DNA of 64,000 nucleotides from Methanolinea sp. (GTDB lineage: Archaea > Halobacteriota > Methanomicrobia > Methanomicrobiales > Methanospirillaceae): contig JARYMB010000006.1 in assembly GCA_029907345.1 (NCBI GenBank), positions 35,829 to 99,828 on the forward strand, written 5' to 3'. Positions 16,589 to 25,342 of this stretch are shown here, one piece after another. The notes beneath the pieces were generated by a model, which made no database searches, was not told the origin of the DNA, and saw only the letters and a list, made by a program, of their open reading frames with translations. The translations under genes and the position numbers were made by a program. Position 1 is the stretch's first letter, and every line of letters starts with the position of its first letter.

Positions 16589-17970
16589 AAGTCGTTTTAA
16601 TCGGTTTCCGTGGAACGGGAAAGACAGCGGCCGGTCATCTGCTGGCCCGACTCCTCGGCGTGCCTTTTTACGATACGGATGCACTCATCGAGGAGAAGGC
16701 AGGCGCGCATGTCCACGAGATATTTGGAGCAGTTGGCGAGGAGGGGTTCCGGAAGCTGGAAAGGGAGGTCATTGCCACACTCCCTGCCGGCCCGGGTGTT
16801 TTTGCAACCGGCGGGGGTGCAGTCCTATCGCCCGAGAACGTGGAACACCTGCGCAGGGGAAGAACAGTTGTCCTTCTCCAGGCAGATTCCGCAACCATCG
16901 AGAAACGCATACGGGACACCGCAAGACCGCCCCTGACCACGATGGGCCTCCGCGCCGAGATCCGGCACCTCCTTGCCGCGCGTCGCGATGCCTACCTGAG
17001 CGCTGCCGATATATGCGTTGACACGAGTGCGAGGAGTGCAAACGAGGTTGCAATACACATCAAGCGCCTCCTGGAAGAGGGCACCGTACCCGTGCAGGGA
17101 ATGGAGAAGGCTGCCCGGGCCATTGCCCGGTCAGGTATACCCGAGCGGGAGGCGGGGGAACTCCTGGGAAAGATTGGGGCCATCCGGGACAACCCGGTCC
17201 TGCGTTTTTACGGGATCGCGGGATATCCGAGCCTCCACAGCAAAAGTCCGCAGCTTTATTCGCAGCTCTTCTCCTACTTTGGGATCAACGCCCATTATGT
17301 CAGGTTCCATGACCCTTCCCTCTCGCGGATCCTAAACCTTGCCGCGGACCTTGACGCGAGGGGGCTCTCGGTCACGATCCCTTTCAAGCAGGAGGTGCTC
17401 TCCGCAGTCGACCACCCGGACGAACACTGCTCCGCGATCGGGGCAGCAAACACGGTTCTTTTCTGCGGCGGGAAAAGTTATGCCTACAACACGGACTGGA
17501 TGGGAATCCGGGACGCTCTTTTGGAGGAGAAGGGAGAAACAGCCGTCGTCCTCGGGGCAGGAGGTGCGGCTGCGGCGGCAGCATATGCCCTTCTTTCGCT
17601 CGGCATGGAGGTCACGATCCTCAACAGGACCGTGGAGAAAGCAGAGGTTCTGGCCGCGCGGTTCGGGTGTTCGTCCGGTGTACCCCGGGACTTTGACCGC
17701 ATCAGACCTTCCGTGGTCGTAAATGCGACGCCTGTCGGGATGGAGCCGGACAGCGGAAGCCCGCTCACGAGGGAGCAGCTCTTCCCGGGTATGACCGTTT
17801 TTGACCTTGTCTACACCCCGCCTGCGACCCCCCTCCTGCGGATGGCAGAAAACGCAGGTTGCCGTGTCATTCCAGGCAGGGAGATGTTCGTCCGGCAGGC
17901 CCGGGCACAGTTCCGCCACTTCACGGGGATCGATGCTCCGCTCCACATGATCCGGGAGATGATGGGGTGA
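16585..17970 (+). CDS. Bifunctional shikimate kinase / shikimate dehydrogenase (AroK-AroE fusion)
   Basis: A 461-residue fusion. Residues 1-165 are a bacterial-type P-loop shikimate kinase ([41 protein letters not shown]), not the GHMP-type kinase most archaea use. Residues about 205-461 are shikimate dehydrogenase ([79 protein letters not shown]). About 40 helical residues link them. One chain therefore reduces 3-dehydroshikimate and phosphorylates the shikimate. It overlaps aroA by ATGA and aroC by GTGA. Domain order kinase-dehydrogenase after aroA parallels part of fungal AROM. Confidence 0.93.
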   Translation: MKVVLIGFRGTGKTAAGHLLARLLGVPFYDTDALIEEKAGAHVHEIFGAVGEEGFRKLEREVIATLPAGPGVFATGGGAVLSPENVEHLRRGRTVVLLQADSATIEKRIRDTARPPLTTMGLRAEIRHLLAARRDAYLSAADICVDTSARSANEVAIHIKRLLEEGTVPVQGMEKAARAIARSGIPEREAGELLGKIGAIRDNPVLRFYGIAGYPSLHSKSPQLYSQLFSYFGINAHYVRFHDPSLSRILNLAADLDARGLSVTIPFKQEVLSAVDHPDEHCSAIGAANTVLFCGGKSYAYNTDWMGIRDALLEEKGETAVVLGAGGAAAAAAYALLSLGMEVTILNRTVEKAEVLAARFGCSSGVPRDFDRIRPSVVVNATPVGMEPDSGSPLTREQLFPGMTVFDLVYTPPATPLLRMAENAGCRVIPGREMFVRQARAQFRHFTGIDAPLHMIREMMG

Positions 17971-18983
17971 ACACGTTCGGGAGAAACTTCCGCGTGACGA
18001 CATTCGGGGAGAGCCATGGCCCGGCCCTGGGAGCAGTCATCGACGGGTGCCCTCCCGGCGTGGAAATCTCGGAAGACGACATCAACAGGGCCCTTGAGAG
18101 GAGAAGGCCCGGCATCCATCCCTTCTCGACCCGGAGGAAGGAGGAGGACCGTGTCCGGATCCTGTCGGGGGTGTTCATGGGAAGGACGACAGGGACCCCC
18201 CTCTGTCTCCTCATCAGGAACACCGACGCCCGCTCATCCGATTACGAGGCTCTCGCAGACTTTTTCCGGCCCGGCCACGCAGATTATACGTACCAGGTCA
18301 AGTACGGCGTACGGGACTTCCGCGGCGGCGGGCGGAGTTCGGGACGCGAGACCGTGGCGAGGGTCGCAGCGGGAGCGGTGGCAGAAAAGATCCTCTCCGG
18401 GAGGGGGATTGCGATCAGGAGCAGGGTTCTTGCGGTTCACGGGGCGGTCCTGCCGGAGGACATGGAGAGAGAGATTGCCGATGCGGCCCGGTCGGGAGAC
18501 TCGGTCGGCGGTGTCATCGAGGTGACCGCAACAGGGTGCCCCGCGGGACTTGGTGACCCGGTCTTTGCAAAGCTCGATGCCCTCATCGCCATGGCCATGA
18601 TGAGCATCGGCGCGGTCAAGGGCGTGGAGATCGGTGACGGGTTTGCCGCCGCCCGGATGCGGGGAAGCGAACACAACGACCAGATGGACGGGAGCGGTTT
18701 TCTTTCCAACCATGCAGGCGGGATCCTCGGCGGAATCAGTACGGGTGCAGAGATCGTTGTGCGCATCGCGGTGAAACCGACCCCGTCGATCTTCCGGGAA
18801 CAGAGGACGATTGATACAGCGGGAAGGGAGAGGACGATCTCGGTGACCGGGCGGCACGACGCCTGCATCGTCCCGAGGATCGGCCCTGTTGCAGAGGCGA
18901 TGCTGGCTCTTGTCCTCGCGGATGCCTACCTCGGCCGGGAGATGTACCGATCGTGGGTCCCCGGCAGTATGGAAACACTATAA
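17967..18983 (+). CDS. aroC: Chorismate synthase
   Basis: Eliminates phosphate from EPSP to give chorismate, using reduced flavin. The 338 residues start at the GTG at 17967 ([18 protein letters not shown]); the track start at 17859 lies inside aroKE. Signatures: [67 protein letters not shown] and [13 protein letters not shown]. It is the last gene of the operon. A lipoprotein gene with its own TATA box follows. Confidence 0.95.
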   Translation: MNTFGRNFRVTTFGESHGPALGAVIDGCPPGVEISEDDINRALERRRPGIHPFSTRRKEEDRVRILSGVFMGRTTGTPLCLLIRNTDARSSDYEALADFFRPGHADYTYQVKYGVRDFRGGGRSSGRETVARVAAGAVAEKILSGRGIAIRSRVLAVHGAVLPEDMEREIADAARSGDSVGGVIEVTATGCPAGLGDPVFAKLDALIAMAMMSIGAVKGVEIGDGFAAARMRGSEHNDQMDGSGFLSNHAGGILGGISTGAEIVVRIAVKPTPSIFREQRTIDTAGRERTISVTGRHDACIVPRIGPVAEAMLALVLADAYLGREMYRSWVPGSMETL

Positions 18984-19059
18984 CCCCCGCCGGCAAAATT
19001 GTAAGCAGGAATCCCTGCAGGAGTATATATTCATGGACCCATTGCGACAGGTGAATGGC

Positions 19060-19503
19060 ATGGAACGGCCTCAGAGGAAACCAAAAGAGAATCGTGCACA
19101 GCGTGCGGTCCTGATCATGTGTCTTGCCGCTCTTGTTTTTCTCTCGTGCGCGGGATGCGTCTCCGTGCTCACCCAGGCGGACGGAGAAAGGGGCGATACC
19201 GGCGCAGGGAACGGAACGGCCATGCGAGCAATCCTCGTCAGGCAGGACGCGGACTGGGGCATCTCCCGCGGTTGCACCTGGGAGACAGCCTTCCAGGTAT
19301 ACAACCCGGGAACTACCGAAGAGAGAAATGTTTTCCTCCACGTGGAACTCGTGAATGCGGATACGGGAGCCGTGCGTGACTCAAAGGACCTCTACCTTGG
19401 CACGATCGGTCCCGGTGAGGAGAGAGTCGTCACCCTCGAGCTCGACGGGGAGTGCCTCAGACAGTATACTGTTCGTGCCATCCCCCTTGTCCGGGCGCCG
19501 TGA
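19060..19503 (+). CDS. Predicted surface lipoprotein with CARDB/FxLYD-like domain
   Basis: A 147-residue protein with a basic N-terminus, a hydrophobic segment (AVLIMCLAALVFLSCAGC) and an approximate lipobox. It then has one beta-sandwich-like domain (CTWETAFQVYNPGTTEERNVFLHVELVNADTGAV, YLGTIGPGEERVVTLELDG) of the type that lines archaeal envelopes. The start is the ATG at 19060 because AGGTGA lies five bases upstream and a TATATAT lies at 19024; 19033 is an alternative. It is separate from the aroC transcript. Function unknown. Confidence 0.7.
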   Translation: MERPQRKPKENRAQRAVLIMCLAALVFLSCAGCVSVLTQADGERGDTGAGNGTAMRAILVRQDADWGISRGCTWETAFQVYNPGTTEERNVFLHVELVNADTGAVRDSKDLYLGTIGPGEERVVTLELDGECLRQYTVRAIPLVRAP

Positions 19504-19647
19504 CACCCTTCTTCAAAGTATTAAAGAGCCCTCCGTGTGGGTGAACTCCGCCAAGGATTGCTTGCGAGATGATGAAAAGGAGTCCCTGAAGAGCCCTGCA
19601 GACGATTTTTCCGGTGCCTTCTCCTGGAAAAGCAATGCAGTGACGAA

Positions 19648-20277
19648 TCAGGGGAACATTCCCATGATCTCGCGTGCCCGCGAGAGGTGAATCTGGCCCT
19701 CCGCGGCCGGGCTCCCTGCGTGGCAGTAGATGAAGGACGATCCGAAGAAGGGTAGCATCAGCCGGATGAACGAGAAGCGGGACCCCATGATACTCGTGAT
19801 AATTGGTTTTTCCGCATGGAGGGTAAAGGAGAGGAGGGACAGGACATCCTCTTCGGATCGCGGTCCCACCACGATCTTGGGGATATCCCCGAATGCTGCG
19901 AGATCCCGTCTCATTTCCTCAAGGGATCCCGGCCCCGGCATCGACGGGGTATGGAAAGACGCAATAATCGTCTTTTTCCTGTCCCGCAGGACCGGGGCAA
20001 AGGACCGGAAGGATCCCTCCACGTCGATGAAAGTGGCATACGGGAGGCACGGCTCGATCATATCCCACCACTCTTTGGACCCTCCTGCAAACATGCCCCC
20101 CTCTGCAGCGCTCCGGACCGTGAAGATCAGCGGGACCGGGAGATCCCGAAAGACGGCCCCCGCCTCCTCCGGTGAAACGGGCCCTGTCAGGTCCAGGCGG
20201 ACCTCGATGACGTCGGCACCGGACGCGAGTGCTGCCGGGATGAACGAGGTGTCCGGGACGGAGGCAACGAATCGCAT
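19648..20277 (-). CDS. aroD: 3-dehydroquinate dehydratase, type I
   Basis: Dehydrates 3-dehydroquinate to 3-dehydroshikimate through a lysine Schiff base. The 209-residue TIM barrel shows EVRLDL (substrate Glu and Arg), FTVRSAAEGG, IIASFHTP (catalytic His), PKIVVGPRSEED (Schiff-base Lys) and GSRFSFI; the Q in GQIHLS closes the site. This is the one shikimate step missing from the operon. It sits 0.7 kb beyond aroC on the opposite strand, so it escapes the operon leader. Confidence 0.92.
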   Translation of the reverse strand: MRFVASVPDTSFIPAALASGADVIEVRLDLTGPVSPEEAGAVFRDLPVPLIFTVRSAAEGGMFAGGSKEWWDMIEPCLPYATFIDVEGSFRSFAPVLRDRKKTIIASFHTPSMPGPGSLEEMRRDLAAFGDIPKIVVGPRSEEDVLSLLSFTLHAEKPIITSIMGSRFSFIRLMLPFFGSSFIYCHAGSPAAEGQIHLSRAREIMGMFP

Positions 20278-20333
20278 GATGAAATCCGTTGAAGGGCAGG
20301 AGTCTTTAACCTGACCCCTGCAGACCTCTTTTC

Positions 20334-22919
20334 ATGAGCGGGGCATGGAACGGGAAAGAGACAAGGAGGCCTCCCGAACTCCTGGCCCCGGCCGGCTCCA
20401 GGGAAGCGCTCCGGGCAGCCATTGCTGCAGGTGCCGATGCGGTTTACCTGGGGGGAAAGCGGTTCGGGGCAAGGCACTATGCTGCCAATTTTACACCCGA
20501 AGAGATGGAGGAAGCCGTGCGTGTATCCCACCTTGCCGGAGTCCGCGTCTATGTCACCGTCAACACCCTGATCAGGGAGAAAGAGCTCATTGAGGCACTG
20601 TCGTTTTTATTCGACCTCTACCGGATGGGTGTCGATGGGGTGATCATCCAGGACACAGGCCTCCTCGCCCTGGCCAGGAAAGCTGTCCCGGGCCTTGTTC
20701 TCCATGCGTCCACGCAGGCCACGATTGCCACACCGGAAGGAGCAGCATGGGCGAAAGCGGCAGGGTATTCCCGCGTCATCCTCCCGCGCGAACTGACACT
20801 TGACGAGCTGGACGGGATTCTTGCCCTCCCCCGGGAAAAGCGCCCTGAGATCGAAGTCTTCGTGCATGGTGCGCTCTGCTACTCGTATTCCGGCCAGTGT
20901 CTCCTCTCCTCACTCATCGGAGGCAGGAGCGGGAACAGGGGTATGTGTGCCCAGCCCTGCAGGAAACCATACCTGCTGGTTGAAATGGTCCCGCGCAGGG
21001 GTGACGGCAGGCAGGGAGACCGGGTCCTCAGGACCGGGGGGCGGTACCTCCTCTCGACTCGCGACCTGTGCTGCTATCAGGGACTTGACCGGCTTTTCCA
21101 ACGGGAAATTGCCGCCTTGAAGATCGAGGGCAGGATGCGGTCTCCAGCGTACGTCGCCATCGTTGTCCGGGCATACCGAAGGGCACTCGACGCCCTGCAA
21201 AAAGGAAATGCACATTACCGGCCGGAAGACGAAGAGGCAATGGCCCTTGCGTTCAGCAGGGGTTTTACAGGGGGTTTCATCCTTGGGGATCCCAACCTGA
21301 TGGGTCGGGAGGCCCCGGGGAACCGGGGACTCTTTCTTGGGACGGTACGCGCCGTCGTGCCCGGAAAGGGGCTCCTCATCAGGGCGGCGACGCAGATCCT
21401 TCCTGCTGCAGGAGACGGCATTCTCGTGGCGGCTTCCGGTGGAGAACCACGCGGGGGTTTTTCCCTGAAAGCCGGCAGCAGCAGGCGGGAGGGAGAACTC
21501 TTCATTCCGGCTTCCGGGCAGGGTGCCCGTCCGGGTGACCTCGTTTACCTCACGCGGAGAAGGTCTTTTGGGGAGATTATGAAGGATATCACGGGGGAAG
21601 GAAGGATACAGCGTCCTGTGACAGTCGATCTCGGTGTTACGATTACTACCGGTGAACCTGTCAGGTGGAAGGCGTCGGTGGTTCATCCCGCGGGGGGAAG
21701 GATCCCGATCGAGGGATCTGCAGGCGAAATTCCCGTTCCTGCACGGACGCAGCCGCTTTCCCCGGGAACAGTCCGGTCCCAGCTTGGAAAAACGGGGGAT
21801 TCGCCGTTTGCCTTTCGAGATATTTCTGTCGCGATGGGGAAAGATGCATTCCTCCCGCTCTCCTCCCTCAACAGGATCCGGAGGGAGATCCTGGACCGGT
21901 TGGAACGCGGGTGGATTGCTGCGTTCCAGCCCCATCCCGCGGAACTCGGGGCGGCCAGGTCCGCTGTCGCTGCAGTGGTGCGTGAGATGACAACGCAGCA
22001 GGCAGGATATGCCCGTGCCACGGAGGGGAACGTGCGACCCGTCATCACGGTCTACTGTGCGACACCCGGGGAACTGGAGGCAGCGTGCAGGTCAGGATGC
22101 GATGCCGTCCGCTTCGAACCTACCGCCGGGAACGGTAAGGATGACTGGGAAGGCGAGGTTCATGGGGGGGCACGCAGGTGCAGGGAGGCAGGGGTACACT
22201 TTGCCTGGATGTGGCCCCGGGTGGCACCCCCTGCGTTCGTCCGAAGAGAACTCGACCGGCTAACCGACCTCTTCTCCAGGGGAGTTGCCGGTATCATGGC
22301 TGATGAGACGGGGCTTGCTGAGGCAATCCGTGCACGCGTTCCGGGGATGGAGGTGCTCGGGGGACCCGGTCTCAATATCGTCAATTCAGAGGCAGCACTC
22401 TTTCTCCATCCACCAATCGACCGGTTCACCCTCTCGCCCGAAGTCCCGTGTGCCGATATCCCTGTTCTCATATCCAGGGCGGTGACACGGTGTCCCGGGG
22501 TTTCGTTCGAGGTGATCTGCCAGGGCAGCATCGAGGCGATGGTGAGTAGAAACAGGCTCTTACCAGACCTCCTCGGAAAGCCGGGACCCGGTCACTATGG
22601 ACTCAGGGACGAAACCGGGCGGGTTTTTCCGGTCTACGAGGACAGGTTGGGGCGGACGCGAATTCTCAATGCCGCGGAAACGACTCTCATCGACCACGTC
22701 CCGTTCCTGATCGATGCGGGTGTCCGGTCCCTTGCAATCGATGCACGGCGCAGGGGCCCTGCGTACATCCGCGAGGTTGTCCCTGCTTACAGGAAGGCAG
22801 TCGACCTCTGCCATGCCGGGGAACCTGAGCCGGAAACGCTCGAACCTCTCAAGGAGAGGATCCGGCGGGTTGCAAGGGGCGGACTGACCGAAGGCCATTT
22901 CGTGCGATCATCCTATTAA
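20334..22919 (+). CDS. Peptidase U32 family protein (RlhA/UbiU-like), long form with DUF3656
   Basis: An 861-residue protein. The N-terminal U32 domain (ELLAPAGSREALRAAIAAGADAVYLGG) contains the signature EVFVHGALCYSYSGQCLLSS and the cysteine cluster NRGMCAQPCRKPYLL. A middle region (about 330-640) is beta-rich as in DUF3656, and a second TIM-like part follows (VLGGPGLNIVNSEAALFL). Several U32 proteins are RNA or quinone hydroxylases with 4Fe-4S clusters, such as RlhA acting on 23S rRNA, so the protease label is doubtful. The start is 20334; it is divergent from aroD by 56 bases. Confidence 0.85.
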   Translation: MSGAWNGKETRRPPELLAPAGSREALRAAIAAGADAVYLGGKRFGARHYAANFTPEEMEEAVRVSHLAGVRVYVTVNTLIREKELIEALSFLFDLYRMGVDGVIIQDTGLLALARKAVPGLVLHASTQATIATPEGAAWAKAAGYSRVILPRELTLDELDGILALPREKRPEIEVFVHGALCYSYSGQCLLSSLIGGRSGNRGMCAQPCRKPYLLVEMVPRRGDGRQGDRVLRTGGRYLLSTRDLCCYQGLDRLFQREIAALKIEGRMRSPAYVAIVVRAYRRALDALQKGNAHYRPEDEEAMALAFSRGFTGGFILGDPNLMGREAPGNRGLFLGTVRAVVPGKGLLIRAATQILPAAGDGILVAASGGEPRGGFSLKAGSSRREGELFIPASGQGARPGDLVYLTRRRSFGEIMKDITGEGRIQRPVTVDLGVTITTGEPVRWKASVVHPAGGRIPIEGSAGEIPVPARTQPLSPGTVRSQLGKTGDSPFAFRDISVAMGKDAFLPLSSLNRIRREILDRLERGWIAAFQPHPAELGAARSAVAAVVREMTTQQAGYARATEGNVRPVITVYCATPGELEAACRSGCDAVRFEPTAGNGKDDWEGEVHGGARRCREAGVHFAWMWPRVAPPAFVRRELDRLTDLFSRGVAGIMADETGLAEAIRARVPGMEVLGGPGLNIVNSEAALFLHPPIDRFTLSPEVPCADIPVLISRAVTRCPGVSFEVICQGSIEAMVSRNRLLPDLLGKPGPGHYGLRDETGRVFPVYEDRLGRTRILNAAETTLIDHVPFLIDAGVRSLAIDARRRGPAYIREVVPAYRKAVDLCHAGEPEPETLEPLKERIRRVARGGLTEGHFVRSSY

Positions 22920-22991
22920 AGGCGATGAAAGCCCGTTCAGAATATGTTTTCCCCTCCCGGTTCCATACATCCTCCCTGCAGGAGATCTCCC

Positions 22992-23660
22992 ATGTCAAAG
23001 CCTTTCATCCTCATCAACCTCAAGACATACCTGGAAGCAAGCGGCCAGCGGGCACATTCCATCGCGGGTGCAGCCCAGCAGGTCGCAGAAGAGTCCGGGG
23101 TGGAAATCGGCATCGCCCCCAGCTACATGAATATCCACCCGCTCTCCATGCACTACTCCCTTCCGGTCTACTCCCAGCACGTCGATGCGGCCCTGCCCGG
23201 TGCGAACACGGGGGCCGTCACGGTCGAGGCGATCAGGGAGGCCGGGGCTGTTGGATCACTCGTTAACCACTCGGAACGCCGCCTGACTCTTGCAGACACC
23301 GAGGCAGTCGTATCCCGGCTCAGGGAGGCAAACCTTGTCTCTGTCGTCTGCACGAACAATGTTGCGACAAGCGCCGCTGCAGCAGCCCTCGGCCCGGACT
23401 TCGTGGCTATCGAGCCGCCCGAGCTGATCGGCGGAAACGTCTCCGTATCCTCTGCCAATCCCGGCATCATCACGGGCACTGTCGAGGCGGTCAGGAGGGT
23501 CAACCCTTCCGTTCGTATCCTGACCGGGGCCGGTATCCACTCCGGCAAGTGCGTGAAGACGGCGATCGATCTCGGCACAGACGGCGTCCTCCTCGCCTCG
23601 GGCGTGGTGAAGGCCAAAGCCCCGATTGCCGTCCTGCGTGACCTCGTATCGCAGCTCTAG
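22992..23660 (+). CDS. tpiA: Triosephosphate isomerase
   Basis: Interconverts dihydroxyacetone phosphate and glyceraldehyde 3-phosphate. The short archaeal form of 222 residues is seen, with NLKTY (catalytic Lys), SQHVDA (His), FVAIEPPELIGG (Glu in the loop-6 region), GAGIHSGKC and DGVLLASGVVKAK. The start is the ATG at 22992, with GGAG 7-8 bases upstream; the track start at 22944 is not supported. The stop overlaps the convergent HTH-CBS gene by four bases. Confidence 0.95.
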   Translation: MSKPFILINLKTYLEASGQRAHSIAGAAQQVAEESGVEIGIAPSYMNIHPLSMHYSLPVYSQHVDAALPGANTGAVTVEAIREAGAVGSLVNHSERRLTLADTEAVVSRLREANLVSVVCTNNVATSAAAAALGPDFVAIEPPELIGGNVSVSSANPGIITGTVEAVRRVNPSVRILTGAGIHSGKCVKTAIDLGTDGVLLASGVVKAKAPIAVLRDLVSQL

Positions 23661-24217
23661 TGGTTCCGCACGAGCGAGATTAAGTCGTGTGTCGTGATGA
23701 CGCCCGCGACCCTTCCCCCATCCATGACGAGCACGGCATGGTGGTGTTCGAGTATCCGTATCACGGTCTCGATGTCCGTGTCCCGGGGGACGGTGGGGAA
23801 CCCCGATTCCATGTAATACCTGACCTGGTCACCCGGTGCCCGGTGGGTTGCCCTGTCATTGATGGCGCTCAGGATAGCCGACTCGGAGATGCACCCGACA
23901 GGGATCCCCCCCTCGAGGACAGGGACCTGGGATATCCCGTGTTTTTCCATGATGTCTGCTGCACGGGTGATGGGGTCATCGATACCAACGCATATGACAG
24001 GGGTGTGCATGACGCGGGCCGCCGTGACCCGTGGTTTTTCCACCGCATTGAGGACATCCACGATCTTTCTCAATGTACTCACCCGCGGATCGACACTTCC
24101 CCTCTCGATCCGGGCGACCATTGACTGGCTGATCCCTGCCTTTTCTGCGAGATCTGTCTGTTTCATCCCGAGGAGTTCCCTTCTTGCCCGTATCTCTTCA
24201 GGTGTGGGGATATGCAT
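23657..24217 (-). CDS. XRE-type HTH and CBS-pair transcriptional regulator
   Basis: A 186-residue regulator. Residues 7-60 are an XRE helix-turn-helix (RARRELLGMKQTDLAEKAGISQSMVARIERG); residues 68-186 form a CBS pair (VMHTPVICVGIDDPITRAADIMEKHGISQVPVLEGG, AVLVMDGGRVAGVITTHDLI), which in other proteins binds adenosine nucleotides or SAM. It could act as a ligand-sensing DNA-binding protein. A perfect 10-bp tandem repeat covers its own promoter, which suggests autoregulation. The start at 24217 is leaderless or nearly so. Confidence 0.9.
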   Translation of the reverse strand: MHIPTPEEIRARRELLGMKQTDLAEKAGISQSMVARIERGSVDPRVSTLRKIVDVLNAVEKPRVTAARVMHTPVICVGIDDPITRAADIMEKHGISQVPVLEGGIPVGCISESAILSAINDRATHRAPGDQVRYYMESGFPTVPRDTDIETVIRILEHHHAVLVMDGGRVAGVITTHDLISLVRNH

Positions 24218-24230
24218 GGGTGGTATTACC

Positions 24231-24250
24231 CTGGTGCATACTGGTGCATA
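24231..24250 (-). promoter_or_regulatory. Perfect tandem repeat 2x CTGGTGCATA over the HTH-CBS promoter
   Basis: CTGGTGCATA occurs twice without a gap (24231-24240 and 24241-24250; TATGCACCAG on the coding strand). The distal unit overlaps the TATA element GATTTATG (about 24247-24254), and the proximal unit fills the space between TATA and the predicted start near 24223. This is ideal placement for a repressor site of the gene's own HTH protein. The repeat is direct, so two dimers on one helix face (10 bp apart) would be expected. Confidence 0.6.
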
Positions 24251-24274
24251 AATCTACTGCAGGAAAGGTATATC

Positions 24275-24629
24275 GGAGTGGGAGGAGTAAGCCCCCTTCT
24301 GTTCGGTGCGGCATTCAGCTCATGCGCCATACCCGGGCGGGCAACTGAGCAGCCCACGTGCCCTGTTCTGGCTTGCACCCGCAGGGATTCGCCGTTTCAT
24401 CGTGTCCTGCCCTTCTGCGTCAGCGACCAGGGAAGGATCCAATCAGGGACCTCCCCCGGGTTACCCCGGAACCGGGATTCAGTCGCGTCATTGCCGGGGG
24501 CAGGCCGTGTCGTTTCTGTGCCATTGCCGTGACTCTCGCCACCCGTACTTGCGTAACGGCTGCGCGCTCAGCAGGTGGGGGGACTTTCCTCAGCGGCAGT
24601 ATCTGCCACCGTCGGCCGCACTCTCCCTC
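24275..24629 (-). ncRNA. rnpB: RNase P RNA
   Basis: Catalytic RNA that matures tRNA 5' ends. The minus-strand transcript carries conserved region I, GAGGAAAGTCC (24581-24591), the 3' universal block ACAGAAGGGGGCTTA (24288-24302), and between them GAATCCCTGCGGGTGCAAGCC and GGGCTGCTC, as in archaeal type A RNase P RNA. Purine-rich GGGAG near the 5' end can pair with CTCC near the 3' end to form P1. A TATA (GTATATAAT, 24652-24660 on the minus strand) fits a 5' end near 24629. Ends are estimates to about 15 bases. This fills the only gene-free stretch here; ORFs in the track are shadows. Confidence 0.88.
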
Positions 24630-24665
24630 TCCCTATATAATTCAGCGGCACATTATATACACCTG
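24630..24665. promoter_or_regulatory. Facing TATA boxes of rnpB and the AMMECR1 gene
   Basis: CTATATAAT (24633-24641) is about 30 bases before the AMMECR1 ATG at 24666 (plus). ATTATATAC (24652-24660) read on the minus strand is about 26 bases before the predicted rnpB 5' end. The two core promoters overlap in 36 bases. Confidence 0.5.
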
Positions 24666-25226
24666 ATGGAAGTGCTCACCCCGGAAGAGGGCCGGCTCGC
24701 GGTCCAGCTCGCCCGTACCGTTCTCGAGGAGAAGATCGGGAGAAAGCACGCCGATTACCCCGCCCTCCCGCCGGTGTTTTCACAAAAGCGTGGTGTCTTT
24801 GTCACCCTGAAGAAAAGGGGAGAACTGCGGGGGTGCATCGGCTTTCCCACGCCTGTCTATCCTTTGGGCCAGGCCGTCTGCGAGGCAGCCCTGGCAGCCG
24901 CCCTCGAAGATCCGCGTTTCCCCCCGCTGCGTTCCGACGAACTTCCCGAGATCCGCATCGAGGTCACGGTCCTCTCGGTCCCGGTCCCCCTGACCTGCAG
25001 GCCGGTCGACCGTCCCCGGAATGTCATCATCGGAACCCACGGGCTGATCGTCCGGGGCATGGGACGTTCCGGGCTCCTGCTCCCGCAGGTACCCCTCGAG
25101 TGGGGCTGGGATGCAGCGGAGTTCCTTGACCACGCGTGCCAGAAGGCCGGTCTGGCGGGGGGTTGCTGGAAGGACGGAAGGGTCGAGGTCTATACGTTCG
25201 AGGGACAGATATTCGAGGAACCATAA
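24666..25226 (+). CDS. AMMECR1 domain protein
   Basis: A 186-residue member of the AMMECR1 / TIGR00296 family. The hallmark motif LRGCIGF is present (ELRGCIGFPTPVYPLGQAV), with DPRFPPL, PEIRIEVTVLS and VPLEWGWDAAEFLDHACQKAGL. The family is conserved in archaea and eukaryotes and is often found next to MEMO1 and radical SAM genes; the biochemical role is unknown. The track start at 24306 runs through the RNase P RNA and is wrong. The ATG at 24666 gives the family N-terminus and fits a leaderless start. Confidence 0.9.
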   Translation: MEVLTPEEGRLAVQLARTVLEEKIGRKHADYPALPPVFSQKRGVFVTLKKRGELRGCIGFPTPVYPLGQAVCEAALAAALEDPRFPPLRSDELPEIRIEVTVLSVPVPLTCRPVDRPRNVIIGTHGLIVRGMGRSGLLLPQVPLEWGWDAAEFLDHACQKAGLAGGCWKDGRVEVYTFEGQIFEEP

Positions 25227-25342
25227 GAGGCCGGGTTGGCGGGCAGGGGCACTTCTGATGGGAAACGAAGGATGCAGGGAAGAGAGATACCAGGATCTCC
25301 CGGAAGGAGCAATACCTGGAAAGATTGGGGATACCGGGGAAC

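Noticed and set aside
20910-21935. 341-residue minus-strand ORF opposite the U32 gene
   Set aside because: Arg/Pro-rich shadow without motifs, fully inside the U32 coding sequence.
24306-24665. N-terminal extension of the AMMECR1 ORF
   Set aside because: The interval is the RNase P RNA gene on the other strand and includes the AMMECR1 promoter.
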